Below are positions 63,044-64,000 of a stretch of 64,000 bases of DNA, piece by piece (the stretch's first letter is position 1; each line of letters opens with the position of its first letter). The DNA is taken from assembly GCA_965261425.1 (NCBI GenBank), contig OZ253452.1:806001-870000 (forward strand), in the 5' to 3' direction. The translations under genes were made by a program, and so were the position numbers. The notes beneath the pieces were generated by a model. The model saw only the letters and a program-made list of their open reading frames with translations, had not been told where the DNA came from and did no database searches. This DNA comes from Spongiihabitans sp965261425. GTDB lineage: Bacteria > Pseudomonadota > Gammaproteobacteria > Arenicellales > Poriferihabitantaceae.

Positions 63044-64000
63044 TGGCACAGATTGTCAAAGCCGAATTGTTAATGTTTGACCTTGCCCCGAAGGTTGTGC
63101 GTACGGACGCAATCCAGTCCTTTGTCAATCAGGAAACACCCATCTTGCAGTTAACGGATGCCGATGGCACCGTCGGAACCGGCTACAGTTACACAATTGG
63201 GCCCGGCGGACCTGCGGTTATTAGTTTGCTACACAAGACCTTGCTACCCGCTCTAATCGGACGCGATGGCAACGAAATCGACGGAGTCTGGCGTGATCTG
63301 CTGTACGCCACACACGCAACGTCAGTCGGTGCAATTACGTCGCTCGCACTTGCAACGATTGACACAGCTCTTTGGGATTTGCGCTGTTTGAATGCCAATC
63401 AACCTTTGTGGCGGATGGCTGGTGGGGCGAAGCGGTATGTGCCACTTTATACGACCGAGGGCGGATGGCTACATATCGAAACGGACAAACTGGTCAGCGA
63501 CGCGCTTGCGATGCAAGCCAAGGGTTTTGGCGGGGCAAAAATTAAAATCGGAAAACCCACAGTGGCTGAGGATCGGGCGAGATTGCGCGCAGTGCGCGAG
63601 GTAGTTGGCGATGAGTTTAATATCTTTGTGGATGCGAACCAGTCGTTCAGTCTATCAGAGGCAATGAGTCGCGCAGACATGCTTTCCGAGTTTGGGATTG
63701 GTTGGTTCGAAGAGCCTATGAAAGCTGATGATATCGGTGCTCATGTTCGCCTAAATGGGTATTCCCGCGTGCCGATTGCGGTCGGTGAAAGCCTGTATTC
63801 GCTGATCCAGTTCAAAGATTTCGTACATATGGATGGGTGTTCGATCGTACAGGCTGACGTCGCCAGGGTGGGTGGCATAACGCCGTGGCTGAAAATCGCG
63901 CATATGGCAGAATCTTTCAATATTTCGATTTGCCCACATTTTTTGATGGAACTACATGTTAGCCTGCCGTCTGGTGCTCTGCCGAATGCGCCGATGCTGG
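63043..64000 (+). CDS. Mandelate racemase/muconate-lactonizing-type enolase superfamily enzyme, C-terminus beyond window
   Basis: About 319 codons are visible; family members are about 360-400. The acid/base and metal residues of the MR/MLE type are present: Lys166 and Lys168 in AKIKIG, metal ligands Asp197 (FVDANQ), Glu223/224 (WFEEP) and Glu249 (AVGES), and His299 in CPHF. The KxK pair plus His suits sugar-acid dehydratases such as galactarate, talarate or similar enzymes, though the substrate is not defined. It follows the importer ATPase by TAATG overlap, which suggests that its substrate is the imported compound. Confidence 0.9.
   Translation, partial: MAQIVKAELLMFDLAPKVVRTDAIQSFVNQETPILQLTDADGTVGTGYSYTIGPGGPAVISLLHKTLLPALIGRDGNEIDGVWRDLLYATHATSVGAITSLALATIDTALWDLRCLNANQPLWRMAGGAKRYVPLYTTEGGWLHIETDKLVSDALAMQAKGFGGAKIKIGKPTVAEDRARLRAVREVVGDEFNIFVDANQSFSLSEAMSRADMLSEFGIGWFEEPMKADDIGAHVRLNGYSRVPIAVGESLYSLIQFKDFVHMDGCSIVQADVARVGGITPWLKIAHMAESFNISICPHFLMELHVSLPSGALPNAPML

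Overview
The window looks like the chromosome of an unnamed gammaproteobacterium of moderate G+C. The housekeeping content is gammaproteobacterial: RpoH with its RpoH box, a pdxA-ksgA pair, glmU-glmS, smpB facing ratA-rnfH, dksA, rraA, aceK-aceA, and a tesA/ybbA-ybbP divergon arranged as in Escherichia coli. I cannot name genus or species from the sequence alone.

Layout. 1-5.3 kb: the 5' part of pepN (minus strand, cut by the window edge), a small coiled-coil membrane protein, a DUF1998/DrmB-like remnant, and two abutting insertion sequences (an IS5-like element and an IS630 element). 5.3-9.4 kb: rpoH behind a CIRCE operator, a TrpD2/YbiB-like gene, and etfBA. 9.6-17.7 kb: hisN, ettA, pdxA-ksgA, an alkyltransferase-like gene, and glmU-glmS. 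17.7-21.5 kb: a transposase scrap, a cold-shock gene with an attenuator-like leader, a LysE exporter, smpB, ratA-rnfH and dksA. 21.5-29.5 kb: rraA, aceK and aceA on the minus strand, then phnW, a Na/Pi cotransporter and an EamA transporter on the plus strand. 29.8-34.8 kb: a dimethylglycine/sarcosine dehydrogenase-like gene between inverted repeats, an IS1634 remnant, tRNA-Ser(GGA) and fhs. 35.5-38.2 kb: a broken IS110 element with a structured flank and a solitary PD-(D/E)XK nuclease. 38.2-44.5 kb: scpA-pccB (propionyl-CoA to succinyl-CoA) and a URC4/hydroxyacid dehydrogenase pair. 44.7-47.3 kb: nested IS remnants. 47.5-53.2 kb: a TANGO2-like gene, tesA, ybbA, ybbP and ylqF.

53.2-64 kb is a catabolic cluster unlike the preceding housekeeping blocks: an IclR regulator, a Gfo/Idh/MocA oxidoreductase, two paralogous MaoC-fold proteins (one lacking the catalytic His), a substrate-binding-like protein with no signal peptide, a CaiB-type CoA-transferase, a complete sugar-type ABC importer, and an enolase-superfamily gene cut by the window end. 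It is organised like alphaproteobacterial sugar or sugar-acid catabolic clusters and is the best candidate here for an undescribed pathway.

Running through the window is a family of about 120-140 bp repeats with inverted ends (GAGACTGTGCAAGAACC) and inner hairpins. Copies sit in many intergenic gaps, including inside the scpA-pccB operon and at the start of rraA. Short tandem heptamer-like repeats are also common. The DNA therefore reads as a genome rich in small non-autonomous repeats and decaying insertion sequences, with little functional phage or CRISPR content.
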